From positions 23,925 through 87,924 of the forward strand of contig SULG01000003.1 of the NCBI GenBank assembly GCA_005524015.1: DNA of 64,000 bases, read 5' to 3'. The translations under genes and the position numbers were made by a program. Positions 9,169 to 18,572 of this stretch are shown here, piece by piece. The notes under the pieces were generated by a model. It was not told where the DNA came from, did no database searches, and saw only the letters and a program-made list of their open reading frames with translations. This stretch comes from Candidatus Jettenia ecosi (GTDB taxonomy: Bacteria > Planctomycetota > Brocadiia > Brocadiales > Brocadiaceae). How positions within the stretch are numbered: position 1 is the first letter of the stretch; every line of letters begins with the position of its first letter.

Positions 9169-9246
9169 AAGCCCGAAGGGCTAGCATGATTATAGTCAAT
9201 GAATAACCACAGACCAATAACCCCGAAGGGGTGAAATGATTATAGG
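9169..9246. repeat. REP pair on the left flank of the Y1 transposase gene
   Basis: Two forward REPs, AGCCCGAAGGGCTAGCATGATTATAG (9169-9195) and ACCCCGAAGGGGTGAAATGATTATAG (9219-9246), end 18 bases before the transposase ATG. The same pair, with the same roughly 24-base linker, follows the hsdS tails at 8759 and 9890. Confidence 0.85.
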
Positions 9247-9264
9247 ATGAAATAAAAGAAAACC

Positions 9265-9726
9265 ATGGCTGGAACGTTCACGCAAATATACATACAGGCA
9301 ATATTTGCCGTAAACGGCAGGGCAAACCTGTTGCAAAAACCCTGGTGTGACGATGTGTTCAAATATATGGCCGGCATCATCAAAAACAAGGGACAAAAAC
9401 CTATAATCGTTAATAGCATTGCCAACCATGTGCATATGTTCGTTGGGTTGCAACCGGCTATGGCTGTTTCTGATCTGATCAGGGATGTGAAAAACAATAC
9501 GACAAATTTCATCAATGATCAAAAATGGGTCAGAGGTAAATTTTCATGGCAGGAAGGATATGGCGCGTTCTCTTATGCCCATAGCCAGATCGAGACAGTT
9601 TATAACTATATTTTAAAACAGGAAGAACATCATAATAAAAAAACATTTAAAGAAGAATATATTGATTTTCTGAAAAAATTCCAGATATTGCATGAAGAAC
9701 GGTTTTTATTTGAATGGATTGATTGA
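9265..9726 (+). CDS. tnpA: Y1 (HUH) single-strand transposase of the IS200/RAYT type
   Basis: This protein should cut and join single-stranded DNA through a 5'-phosphotyrosine. The HUH motif NHVHMF puts metal-binding His at residues 55 and 57. The C-terminal helix NYILKQ carries the expected catalytic Tyr115 and Gln119. The length (153 aa) fits IS200/IS605 TnpA. There is no tnpB and no IS200-like subterminal hairpin pair of its own; instead REP palindromes flank it closely, 18 bases upstream and 4 bases downstream. That is the arrangement of RAYT genes, so it is likely the enzyme that spreads the REPs in this genome. The frame is intact. Confidence 0.85.
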   Translation: MAGTFTQIYIQAIFAVNGRANLLQKPWCDDVFKYMAGIIKNKGQKPIIVNSIANHVHMFVGLQPAMAVSDLIRDVKNNTTNFINDQKWVRGKFSWQEGYGAFSYAHSQIETVYNYILKQEEHHNKKTFKEEYIDFLKKFQILHEERFLFEWID

Positions 9727-9729
9727 TAC

Positions 9730-10043
9730 TATTTCACCCCTTCGGGGTTCAAAATCTTTCTTCTGTTTTTTTGCTATAATCATTACATCCCTTCGGGATT
9801 AGGTTGAAAAGAAACCAAATTTTTGCAGGAATACCGTGCGGCATTAATTTCGAAAGTTGTAACAGGAAAAATAAAGGTGATATAATCCAAGCCCGAAGGG
9901 CTGGCATGATTATAGCCAACGAACAATCATAGATCAACAACCCCGAAGGGGTGAAATAATTATGGGTTTCCAATACCACCCCTTCGGGGTTTAAAACCTT
10001 TTTTCTATTTTTTGCTATAATCATGACATCCCTTTGGGATTAG
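9730..10043. repeat. REP cluster 3 with an approximately 241-bp near-tandem duplication
   Basis: Reverse REPs lie at 9730-9755 and 9773-9803, forward REPs at about 9890-9915 and 9939-9964, and reverse REPs again at 9976-9999 and 10014-10043. The block [reverse pair - GAAAAGAAACC - hsdS tail] starting at 9734 recurs about 241 bases further on, so the unit has duplicated in tandem. No gene other than the hsdS remnants was seen. Confidence 0.85.
9823..9885 (+). pseudogene. Detached copy of the hsdS 3' end (tail 2)
   Basis: Sixty-three bases encode LQEYRAALISKVVTGKIKVI and a TAA, matching the last 20 codons of the intact hsdS (LQEYRIALISEVVIGKIKVV). As at the real hsdS end, it is followed within a few bases by the AGCCCGAAGGGCT then ACCCCGAAGGGGT REP pair. 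There is no start codon and nothing of the recognition domains upstream. Confidence 0.8.
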
Positions 10044-10063
10044 GCTGAAAAGAAACCGAATTC

Positions 10064-10123
10064 TTACAGGAATACCGCACCGCTTTAACCAGTGAAGCGG
10101 TTACCGGGAAAATAAAGGTTCTA
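10064..10123 (+). pseudogene. Detached copy of the hsdS 3' end (tail 3)
   Basis: It reads LQEYRTALTSEAVTGKIKVL, the third copy of the HsdS C-terminus. It runs directly into the ATG of the AlbA_2/ATPase gene at 10123, the spacing expected for a compact hsdS-next-gene junction. This copy may therefore mark the original end of hsdS in the operon, with the material between 8753 and 10063 added later (inference). Confidence 0.75.
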
Positions 10124-11781
10124 TGGCAGCATCTGAATTACTACAAAAATTAAATGAACTTCGCGGCCTACCTGCTGAAACTGAAGTGTTTGAGTTTAAG
10201 GAGGCTAAAAATGGTTACGACTTTAGCAAGCTCGGAAAGTATTTTTCTGCTTTGTCAAATGAGGCAAATCTCAAGGGTAAACCTCATGCATGGCTGGTTT
10301 TCGGTATTAAAGACAAAGGGAGAACTATAGTCGGCAGCCGTTTTCGACCAAATCGTAACGACCTTGACAGCCTTAAGGGAGAAATAGCAAGTAAAACGAC
10401 TAATCGTATCACATTTATTGAAATATATGAAATGCTTCTACCAGAAGGCCGGGTACTCATGTTTCAAATCCCTGCTGCACCAAAAGGACTGCCTATTGCA
10501 TTTGATGGGCATTATTACGGCAGAGACGGCGAAGAATTGTCCCCTCTGAATCTTGAGGAAATTGAACGAATCCGATCACAGGCGATTATAGATGACTGGA
10601 GTGCAGCAATTTTGTCCAATGCTACTATTGAAGATCTTGACCCATCAGCTATAACAAAGGCGCGGGAAAACTACAAAAATAAATTTCCTGAAAAGGCCGC
10701 TGAAGTAGACACCTGGGACGATATTACTTTCCTCAACAAAGCTAAAATAACAATCAAAGGGAAGATAACGCGTGCAGCTATAATTCTGTTAGGAAAAGGA
10801 GAATCGGAGCATTTTATAAATCCTGCTGAAGCAAAAATACGCTGGGTGTTAAAAGATACCAAGGGGAATGATAAAGACTACCATATTGAAAGCTGCCCAC
10901 TATTTCTTGCCGTTGATAAGATATATGCAAAGATTCGCAATCTGAAGTACCGCTATATTAAGGACGGCACTTTATTCCCCGATGAGGTTGACCAGTACGA
11001 GCCGTTCGTAATTCGCGAGGCTATTAACAACTGTATTGCCCATCAGGATTATACAAAGGGCGGCCGCATAAATGTTGTGGAAATGGAAGATCAGCTTGTA
11101 TTTACCAACCTGGGCAGTTTTATCCCGGGCTCCGTAGAAAAGGTAATCACGGAAGATGCCCCGGAAGAACACTACCGAAACCGGTTCCTTGCAACAGCCA
11201 TGTTTAATTTGAAAATGGTTGATACGGCGGGCGGGGGCATCAGAAAGATGTTTAATTATCAGCGAGAGCGTTTTTTCCCAATGCCCGAGTATGACTTATC
11301 AGGAGAAAAGGTAAAAGTAACGGTGATCGGTAAAGTACTGGATATGGATTTTGCGAAAGTATTGGCAAGAAATCCCAGTCTCTCCCTCGAACAAATCATC
11401 ATCTTAGACAAAGTTCAAAAAAGAAAACGGCTTACGGAAGGAGAGGCTAACTATCTCAAAGGATTAGGATTAATAGAGGGGAGAAAGCCTAATTATATAA
11501 TTTCTGCCAAAATAGCGGCTTCACTTTCCAACGAAGATTTAAAGGCTCAGTACATTAAACATCGCGGCTTGGATGATGAGCACTACAAGAAACTTATTAT
11601 TGAATATCTCACAAAATTCGGCAAATCTCACAGGAAAGAACTTGAACAATTCCTGTGGACTAAATTGCCTGATATTTTGACTGAAAATCAAAAGAAAAAC
11701 AAGGTTACCAATTTGTTATCTGCACTAAGAATAAGCGGGAAAATAAAGAATAGCGGCTACTCAGAGTGGTCTCTTGTTTAA
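10123..11781 (+). CDS. AlbA_2 / HATPase-type ATP-binding protein of the type I R-M locus
   Basis: The N-terminal domain (TEVFEFKEAKNGYDFSKLGKYFSALSNE..., residues about 18-130) is the AlbA_2 (Schlafen-like) nucleic-acid-associated domain. The middle contains IREAINNCIAHQDYTKGGRI (near residue 293), the HATPase_c_4 pattern with Glu and Asn, and the glycine motif DTAGGGIRKMF. The C-terminus looks like winged-helix DNA binding. Such proteins are often labelled RecG-like ATP-binding proteins and commonly sit between hsdS and hsdR. They may be regulatory or defence-related; the function is not established. The gene is 552 aa and intact, and its stop lies inside a 10-bp tandem repeat. Confidence 0.8.
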   Translation: MAASELLQKLNELRGLPAETEVFEFKEAKNGYDFSKLGKYFSALSNEANLKGKPHAWLVFGIKDKGRTIVGSRFRPNRNDLDSLKGEIASKTTNRITFIEIYEMLLPEGRVLMFQIPAAPKGLPIAFDGHYYGRDGEELSPLNLEEIERIRSQAIIDDWSAAILSNATIEDLDPSAITKARENYKNKFPEKAAEVDTWDDITFLNKAKITIKGKITRAAIILLGKGESEHFINPAEAKIRWVLKDTKGNDKDYHIESCPLFLAVDKIYAKIRNLKYRYIKDGTLFPDEVDQYEPFVIREAINNCIAHQDYTKGGRINVVEMEDQLVFTNLGSFIPGSVEKVITEDAPEEHYRNRFLATAMFNLKMVDTAGGGIRKMFNYQRERFFPMPEYDLSGEKVKVTVIGKVLDMDFAKVLARNPSLSLEQIIILDKVQKRKRLTEGEANYLKGLGLIEGRKPNYIISAKIAASLSNEDLKAQYIKHRGLDDEHYKKLIIEYLTKFGKSHRKELEQFLWTKLPDILTENQKKNKVTNLLSALRISGKIKNSGYSEWSLV

Positions 11782-11826
11782 AAGAGTTTAAAAGAGTTTA
11801 AAAGAGTTTAAAAGAGTTTAAAAGAG
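11776..11826 (+). repeat. 10-bp tandem repeat, about five units
   Basis: GTTTAAAAGA is repeated in perfect register about five times and ends in GTAAG. The first unit contains the TAA stop of the upstream ATPase gene. The array lies about 90 bases before the hsdR start. Copy-number changes would move the upstream stop only slightly but could alter spacing ahead of hsdR. Confidence 0.9.
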
Positions 11827-11913
11827 TAAGTAACGAAAGACCAAAGATTTATTGCTCTTGTAAAATTATTGGGATAAAACTTATCAGGGATTATTTTTTT
11901 GGACAGGGGGACT

Positions 11914-14755
11914 ATGGCTAGTGAAATATACACTGAATCCATATTCGAAATGGCCATTATTGGCCATTTAACTGCAAACGGATGGTATTCCGGCAATGCC
12001 AGCGATTTCAACTGCGACCTGGCACTGGATAAAAAGGCGGTATTGTCCTTTGTGCAGGAATCTCAGCCCATAGAATGGGAAAAATTGAAATCCTACTACA
12101 GAGAAGATACTGAAAACAAATTCGTCCATCGCCTATTCAAAGAACTGGATTTACGGGGTATGCTGGATGTTATCCGGCATGGTATTACGGATAGCGGTGT
12201 CAAATTTAAACTCGCATATTTCAAACCTGACAGCAAACTCAATCCCGACACGCTGAAACAATATAACTATAACAGGCTTTATGTCACCCGGCAGGTTTGT
12301 TTTTCAATAAAAAATAACAAAAGCATCGACCTTCTGCTTTCACTCAACGGGCTGCCTGTGGCAACCATTGAGTTAAAGAACCATTTTACCGGGCAACGAG
12401 TTGATGAAGCTATGGAACAATACCGTACCAGCCGTGATCCGAAGGAGTTGTTATTCCAGTTTAAAAAACGGGCATTAGCTCACTTTACGGTTGATCCGGA
12501 TGAGGTCTATTTCACTACGAAGCTTGAAGGCAGTGGCACACGCTTTTTCCCATTCAATAAGGGGTTTAATAATGGCGGAGGCAATCCACCAACGAAAGAT
12601 TATACCGCTTACCGTGCTGCCTATTTCTGGGGGGATATGCTGAGTGTAGACAGTTGGCTGGAAATTATTGGACGTTTTATGCATCTGCAAAAGGATGAAT
12701 ACCTGGTTGATGGGAAAAAGTATTACAAAGAAACCTTGCTTTTTCCCCGCTATCACCAGCTTGATGCGGTAAGGAAATTAACAGCACATACGAAGGTACG
12801 AGGGCCAGGCAAGAGATACCTCATACAACATTCAGCCGGAAGTGGAAAAAGCAACTCCATTGCATGGTTGGCCTACCGGTTGTCTTCACTCTATAATGAA
12901 GCGGACAGGAAGGTTTTTGATTCAATTATTGTAATAACCGACCGGAACGTGCTTGACCAGCAGTTGCAAAATACCATTTACCAGTTTGAGCATAAAACAG
13001 GCGTGGTGCAGCGCATCGATGCAGATTCCAAACAATTGGCAGATGCAATTAATTCAGGAGTCAGTATCATTATAACAACCTTACAGAAATTCCCTTTTGC
13101 CTTAAAATATCTGACAGAAATTCCGAATCGCAACTATGCCGTTATCATTGACGAAGCGCACAGTAGCCAGGGCGGCGAAGCCAGTCGTAAAATGACAGAG
13201 GCATTGGTTGGTAAAAATGTTACCCTGGAAGAATCTGAAAACGTTGAAGGTGAGATTGAAAAAGACATTGAAGATGAAGACGACTATATAAGGGAAACCA
13301 TTCTGAAAAGAGGCCCACAGAAAAACATTAGCCTGTTTGCTTTTACAGCAACTCCAAAGGCAAAAACATTGGAAGTGTTTGGAAATAAAGATGCAGAAAG
13401 AAAGCCAAAGCCGTTTCACCTTTACTCCATGCGTCAGGCTATTGATGAAGGTTTTATTCTGGATGTGCTCAGGAATTATACAACCTATGAGACCTATTAC
13501 CAATTCTGCAAGACCGTAGAAGAAGACCCTGAATTGAACAAAAGAAAGGCTGCAAAGGCCATAGGCAGATTTGCCTCGTTACACCCTACGAATCTTGCAC
13601 AGAAAACGGAGGTCATGGTGGAGCATTTCAGGCACTGTCATCGATGATCTGTATCCGGAAGGCGTAACAGAAGCGCAATTGAACAAGCTCGGTGAAAAGG
13701 AATTACCCGAAAGGTTTTCAACCCCCGAATATCAGATTTTGCTTGTTGCCGATAAATACCAATATGGTTTTGATCAGCCTCTTTTACATACCATGTATGT
13801 GGATAAAAAATTATCTGGTGTGAGGGCGGTTCAGACCTTATCACGGTTAAACAGAATGTGTCCAGGGAAGGAAGATACCTTTGTTCTTGATTTTGCAAAC
13901 GACCGGCAGACGATTATCGATTCATTTCAACCCTATTATGAGTTGACCACTATGGCAGAAACCACTGATCTGAATCACTTATATGATTTGAAGGGAATTA
14001 CTGATAAAGCACAGGTATATTATCAATCGGAAGTCGATGCATTTTCTAAAGTATTCTATAAACCCGATAACGTATCGGTAAAAGACCAGGCAAAATTATA
14101 TGCATATGTTGACCCTGCAGTTGATCGCTATAAAGAATTGGAAGAAGAGCCGCAGGATGAATTTAAGAAGTCGATGACATCATTTGTCCGCCTTTATTCC
14201 TTTCTTTCTCAAATTATGCCGTTTCAGGATAGAGAATTAGAAAAACTCTATTCTTATGGCTGCTTTTTATTAACCAAATTACCGAAAATAGATTATACAG
14301 AAAGGCTAAAACTCGATAATGAAGTTGCCCTTGAATATTACAGACTTCAGAAAATAGCTGAGGGCAATTTGGTATTACAGGTTCAGGGTGAACATGGTCT
14401 TAATCCGACCATGGAGGCAGGCATAAGCAAGCCAAAAGATGAAAAAGACAAGCTTTCAAATATCATCCAGCTATTGAATGATAAATTCCGTACTGACTTT
14501 ACCGAGGCTGATCGATTGTATTTTGAGCAAATAGCGCAGGCGCTGTATGAAAATGAAGAACTGAGGGTAAGGGCTAAAAATAATCCAATCGAAAATTTCA
14601 AATATGCGTTTGAAGAGGTTTTCATTCAAACCCTGATTGATAGAATGGATGCAAACCAGGATATCTTTGAAAAGATCATGGAGAATTCGGAGTTTAAACA
14701 GGATGTGAAGGAATGGTTAACTAAGAAGATTTACGAGCGATTTAACGAGGGTTAA
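11914..14755 (+). pseudogene. hsdR: Type I restriction endonuclease subunit R, broken by an internal deletion/frameshift
   Basis: HsdR would translocate and cleave unmodified DNA. The first frame (11914-13647) has the nuclease segment VATIELKNHF (near residue 150), Walker A HSAGSGKSN (near 307), the DEAD-type box IIDEAHSSQGG (near 410) and FTATPK. It stops after VEHFRHCHR. The second frame takes over at about 13626 with SGTVIDDLYPEGV and runs to 14755 through the second helicase half (QTLSRLNRM) and the C-terminal domain. HsdR proteins normally have about 45 residues between VEHF and FSGTV, with a KAMVVT-SR segment; these are absent. TTTCAGGCAC at 13626-13635 could encode both HFRH and FSGT, so deletion between two short direct repeats is the likely cause. 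The ATG at 11914 follows AGGGGG. Confidence 0.88.
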
Positions 14756-14879
14756 AGAATAGCGCTAATTCTATAAAATAATCAGGTTCTCTTGTTGCGA
14801 AATGTATGTTGATTCGATACTATTTCATGAGATAGTCAGATTAAATTTCATAATTTAATGAGAAAGGAAATAAAATACG

Positions 14880-15527
14880 ATGAAGTTTTTTATTGATACG
14901 GCGGATGTGAAAGAGATTCGGGAGGCACATAGTCTGGGTATACTGGATGGGGTAACGACAAATCCCAGCTTAATAGCCAAAACAGGCCGACCTTTTCGTG
15001 AAACGATTGAAGAGATTTGCTCTATTGTGGATGGACCGGTCAGTGCTGAGGTCGTAAGCCTCGATACAGAAGGTATGCTCAAGGAGGCGAGGGAATTGGC
15101 AAAGATTGCGGATAATGTTGTGGTAAAGATTCCCTTAATAAAAAACGGATTAAAAGCGGTAAAAAAATTGGCGGAAGAGGGAATTAAAACGAACGTGACC
15201 CTCTGCTTTTCTGCCAATCAGGCGCTTTTAGCAGCGAAGGCCGGTGGCAGTTACATCAGTCCTTTTGTTGGAAGATTGGATGATAGGGGGCAGGTAGGCA
15301 TGGAACTTATTCAGGAGATTCGTACTATATATGATAATTATAGTTTCCCTACAGAAATTATTGTTGCCAGTATCCGTAATCCTGTTCATGTACGTGATGC
15401 AGCGTTAATGGGTGCGGATATTGCTACGATTCCTTTTCCTGTATTTGATTTGCTTGTTCAACATCCGCTTACGGATGACGGCGTTAAGCGGTTCCTGGCA
15501 GATTGGGAAAAAGTGCCAAAAAAATAA
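14880..15527 (+). CDS. tal: Transaldolase (TalC/MipB-type, short form)
   Basis: It transfers a dihydroxyacetone unit between sugar phosphates in the pentose phosphate pathway, or acts as a fructose-6-phosphate aldolase in some members. The opening [31 protein letters not shown] is the family signature. The Schiff-base Lys lies in [14 protein letters not shown], and [18 protein letters not shown] and [11 protein letters not shown] follow. At 215 aa this is the short subfamily. It sits just beyond the restriction-modification island on the same strand. Confidence 0.92.
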   Translation: MKFFIDTADVKEIREAHSLGILDGVTTNPSLIAKTGRPFRETIEEICSIVDGPVSAEVVSLDTEGMLKEARELAKIADNVVVKIPLIKNGLKAVKKLAEEGIKTNVTLCFSANQALLAAKAGGSYISPFVGRLDDRGQVGMELIQEIRTIYDNYSFPTEIIVASIRNPVHVRDAALMGADIATIPFPVFDLLVQHPLTDDGVKRFLADWEKVPKK

Positions 15528-15589
15528 GATAATAGTTAGCCACAGAGGACACAGAGATTGCAGAGAAAACTATAATTAGGGAGAGAAAA

Positions 15590-16828
15590 TTGTTCAAACC
15601 TACAAAAAGTAAACTCAGTATCTTTTTCCTGGTACTGGCGTTCTTACCACTCATTGTTATGCGACTGATTGTTTATCCTATTACCTTCCAGACCCTACAA
15701 GAAGAGATTGTCAAAAATCTGGAGATTGCAGCGCATAAACAAGCTGAGTTGATTACGGCATGGATGGAAAAATGCACTGCAGATGCGCAGCGTATTGCCA
15801 GCAATCCTTTTATACCCCTTGTCATCCAACCAGGTACGGGAAGTACTGAATACAGGGAACTGTTGAAGAGTTTGTATGCAATGAAATACTTTGATTCTCT
15901 CTGGAAGGAATACGGCCATAAAGAAATCTTTATTGCTGATCGCGATGGTATGGTAAGAATTGCCTCAAGACAAGAGCTTGTTGGAACAAATATATCAGCA
16001 AAGGATTTTTTTCGCTCTGCAATCAGAGGGGCTCTGTTTACCTCCAATATCATACCCTCCGATATTCCTATTGAAAACGAAACAGGTGTATGGGAGACCG
16101 GTATGCCTACCATGCTTGTTTCTGCCCCCATAAAGGATCCTTCGCATTCTGTTATAGGTACGGTAACACTGCGGATAGATATTTTTGAGATAAACAAGAT
16201 GATGCAAAATATCCATATTGGTATGACAGGGGAAACGTATCTCATTAATGGGTATGGATACATGATAACAGAATCAAAATTTATAGAGGATTTGAGAAGT
16301 CAGCAGAGGATTAAAAAACGGTCTGCTCTGGAATTAAAGGTTGCCAATCCAAAAACAAATATGGTGACAAAAGGCGTTACTGAATGCCTGAAAGGTTTGG
16401 AAGGATTTGATGTAAATGGTTATCCGGACTATCGTGGTGTAAACGTTTTGGGATTCTGGCATTGGATGCCCGATTATGGTTGGGGTGTGATTGCCGAAAT
16501 TGATGTAAATGAAGGTTATGGGGTACTGTATCAATTACGCAACTATATCATGTTTATCTTTGGAATAGTATCAGTAGCAGTCATCATTGTTGCCTTTTTC
16601 CTGGGTAAGAAAATTTCTTCTCCCATTCATTACATTTCTGACGTTGCCTGGAAAATTGCTCATGGGAGTTATAATACGAGGGTCGCTTACCAATCGGACG
16701 ATGAAATCGGTAAACTCGCAAGTGCTATTAACCATATGGCAGAGACCCTGGAAACACAGGTACAAAAGACGGAAATGATGATTCCTGGCAAGGCATTACT
16801 GGACCATGGAAATAGTAAAAGGGTATAG
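15590..16828 (+). CDS. Orphan dCache-HAMP membrane sensor without output domain
   Basis: It is probably a periplasmic ligand sensor. A first membrane helix (LSIFFLVLAFLPLIVMRLIV) is followed by a double-Cache extracytoplasmic domain (residues about 40-320) with typical segments such as NETGVWETGMPTMLVSAPI and WHWMPDYGWGVIAEIDVNE. A second helix (YIMFIFGIVSVAVIIVAFFL) leads into a HAMP domain (KKISSPIHYISDVAWKIAHG ... DDEIGKLASAINHMAETLE). The protein then ends, with no kinase, methyl-accepting or GGDEF module. The start is TTG with GGGAG upstream; no ATG fits. A paralogous sensor lies at 18901. It may signal through a partner, or be truncated. Confidence 0.8.
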   Translation: MFKPTKSKLSIFFLVLAFLPLIVMRLIVYPITFQTLQEEIVKNLEIAAHKQAELITAWMEKCTADAQRIASNPFIPLVIQPGTGSTEYRELLKSLYAMKYFDSLWKEYGHKEIFIADRDGMVRIASRQELVGTNISAKDFFRSAIRGALFTSNIIPSDIPIENETGVWETGMPTMLVSAPIKDPSHSVIGTVTLRIDIFEINKMMQNIHIGMTGETYLINGYGYMITESKFIEDLRSQQRIKKRSALELKVANPKTNMVTKGVTECLKGLEGFDVNGYPDYRGVNVLGFWHWMPDYGWGVIAEIDVNEGYGVLYQLRNYIMFIFGIVSVAVIIVAFFLGKKISSPIHYISDVAWKIAHGSYNTRVAYQSDDEIGKLASAINHMAETLETQVQKTEMMIPGKALLDHGNSKRV

Positions 16829-16846
16829 ACTCAAAAGGAGATTCTC

Positions 16847-18202
16847 TTGACGGTAAAAAAAACAGAAAGGGATTTATTTAGTGTAAGGGCAGATACCACA
16901 AAAAAATCTCCCCTGTCCGACCGCATGAGACCACGGAACTTGAAAGAATTTGTAGGACAAGAACACCTCGTTGGACCAAATAAAATACTCCAAAGGCTTG
17001 TTGAAAATAAGGAACTGATATCCCTGATTTTTTGGGGTCCGCCTGGTGTGGGAAAGACAACGTTAGCCTTTATCGTTGCGCAGGCAATGGACGCTCATTT
17101 TATTTCTTTTTCAGCGGTGTTATCAGGTGTTAAGGATATTCGCGAGGTTATTGAGGAGGCAAAAAACCAGGCTCATTATTATCGTAAAAAAACGGTCCTC
17201 TTTGTAGATGAAATTCACCGGTTTAACAAAGCTCAGCAGGATGCATTTCTGCATCATGTGGAAGATGGTACTATTACCCTGATCGGCGCTACCACAGAAA
17301 ATCCTTCCTTCGAGGTTAATGCGCCTCTCTTATCACGCTGTAAGGTATTGGTGCTGGAACAACTAAATGAAGATCATCTTAGGTCGATTATGAAGAATGC
17401 TTTATGTGATAAAGAGCGCGGGCTTGGTAATTTAAGGATTGAAATCCAGCCCGATGCCTTTGACCTTATTGCGCATCTCTCACAGGGGGATGCCCGGGTG
17501 GCCTTAAATACCTTAGAGGCCTCAGTTATGCTTGCCAGACCTGATCAGGAAGAGAAACGTATAGTAACCAGAGAAATTGCCCAGGAGTCTATGCAGCAAA
17601 AGTCGCTTCTTTATGATAAAGGAGGTGAAGAACATTACAATATTATTTCAGCTTTTATCAAATCGATGCGGGGTAGCGATCCTGACGCAACCCTTTATTG
17701 GTTAGCACGCATGTTAGAAGCGGGAGAAGATCCTCTTTTTATCGTGCGACGTATGATTATATTTGCTTCAGAGGATATTGGGAACGCAGACCCTGCTGCA
17801 CTTCAACTAGCAGTATCGACTAAGGATGCCTTCCACTTTGTAGGGTTACCGGAAGGATGGATACCGTTAGCCCAGTGTGCTACCTATCTTGCCTGTGCAC
17901 CAAAAAGTAACGCTTCTTATGTGGCCTATCTGGAGGCATTGAAAGATGTTAAGGAGAAAGGATCCCTGTCGGTTCCGTTCCACATCCGGAATGCGCCTAC
18001 GCCGTTAATGAAAGACCTTGGATATGGTAAAGGTTATAAGTATCCACATAGTTGTGGAGGTTATGTGGAGCAATCGTATATGCCAGAAGAACTCCAGGGC
18101 AGGGAATATTATAAACCTACAGATAATGGCTATGATAAAGTAATGAAAGAGCGCCTTGCCCTCCTTGCCCTTCGTAAAAAAGAGCACAATTCGTTAAAAT
18201 AA
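16847..18202 (+). CDS. rarA: Replication-associated recombination protein A (MgsA/RarA AAA ATPase)
   Basis: This clamp-loader-like AAA+ ATPase acts at stalled replication forks. SDRMRPRNLKEFVGQEHLVG opens the AAA domain, with Walker A GPPGVGKTT, Walker B LFVDEIHRFNKAQQDAF, sensor GATTENPSFEVN and arginine finger LLSRC. The C-terminal MgsA domain includes SMRGSDPDATLYWLARMLEAGEDPLFI (residues about 275-300). The start is TTG at 16847, six bases after AAAAGGAG. The length of 451 aa is normal. Confidence 0.93.
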   Translation: MTVKKTERDLFSVRADTTKKSPLSDRMRPRNLKEFVGQEHLVGPNKILQRLVENKELISLIFWGPPGVGKTTLAFIVAQAMDAHFISFSAVLSGVKDIREVIEEAKNQAHYYRKKTVLFVDEIHRFNKAQQDAFLHHVEDGTITLIGATTENPSFEVNAPLLSRCKVLVLEQLNEDHLRSIMKNALCDKERGLGNLRIEIQPDAFDLIAHLSQGDARVALNTLEASVMLARPDQEEKRIVTREIAQESMQQKSLLYDKGGEEHYNIISAFIKSMRGSDPDATLYWLARMLEAGEDPLFIVRRMIIFASEDIGNADPAALQLAVSTKDAFHFVGLPEGWIPLAQCATYLACAPKSNASYVAYLEALKDVKEKGSLSVPFHIRNAPTPLMKDLGYGKGYKYPHSCGGYVEQSYMPEELQGREYYKPTDNGYDKVMKERLALLALRKKEHNSLK

Positions 18203-18350
18203 TAATTTCCCCCTTTGGTTTAGATTCCCTATAAATTTACCGAACATCAAATATCTTAGAGACTGTCTGAAAAGTCCTCCAGAGTGCTTCGTTAGGAGCT
18301 AAATATTAATAGAAACAACATTTATCGCCAGCATTAAAGATAAGGACCAA

Positions 18351-18572
18351 TTGGTATATGATTACGAGATTAAACTGCCTGAAGAAAAATGGGTCGATCG
18401 ACCACCAAAAGAATTTCTATATGAACTTGAGCTTGTTAAAGAGAGTAATTTTAACCTCGACAAGGAGAATTGGCTTGGATTATTATTCCAAATGATTAGG
18501 CAAATATCTAAAAATGATTTTCTAAAAATTAAAGGATATATTTTAGAGAGAACTAGACGTATAGATACTTGA
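18351..18572 (+). CDS. Small hypothetical protein, possibly the 3' end of a degraded gene
   Basis: The frame encodes about 73 residues from a TTG preceded by AAGGA (DYEIKLPEEKWVDRPPKEFL ... FLKIKGYILERTRRID). I do not recognise it. The same frame stays open upstream to a TAA at 18300 and reads TTFIASIKDKDQL without any ATG or GTG, so the gene may have lost its start. Confidence 0.35.
   Translation: MVYDYEIKLPEEKWVDRPPKEFLYELELVKESNFNLDKENWLGLLFQMIRQISKNDFLKIKGYILERTRRIDT

Noticed and set aside
8759..10043. Repeated GC-rich palindromes as a possible CRISPR array
   Set aside because: Spacing is irregular, units occur in both orientations, the repeat core differs between units and no cas gene is present. 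REP elements explain them better.
11776..11826. Short direct repeats as a CRISPR or iteron array
   Set aside because: The units are 10 bp and contiguous, with no spacers and no replication gene nearby.
18351..18572. Firm call of this small frame as an intact gene
   Set aside because: The frame is open upstream without a usable start and the protein is not recognised, so only a low-confidence feature was kept.
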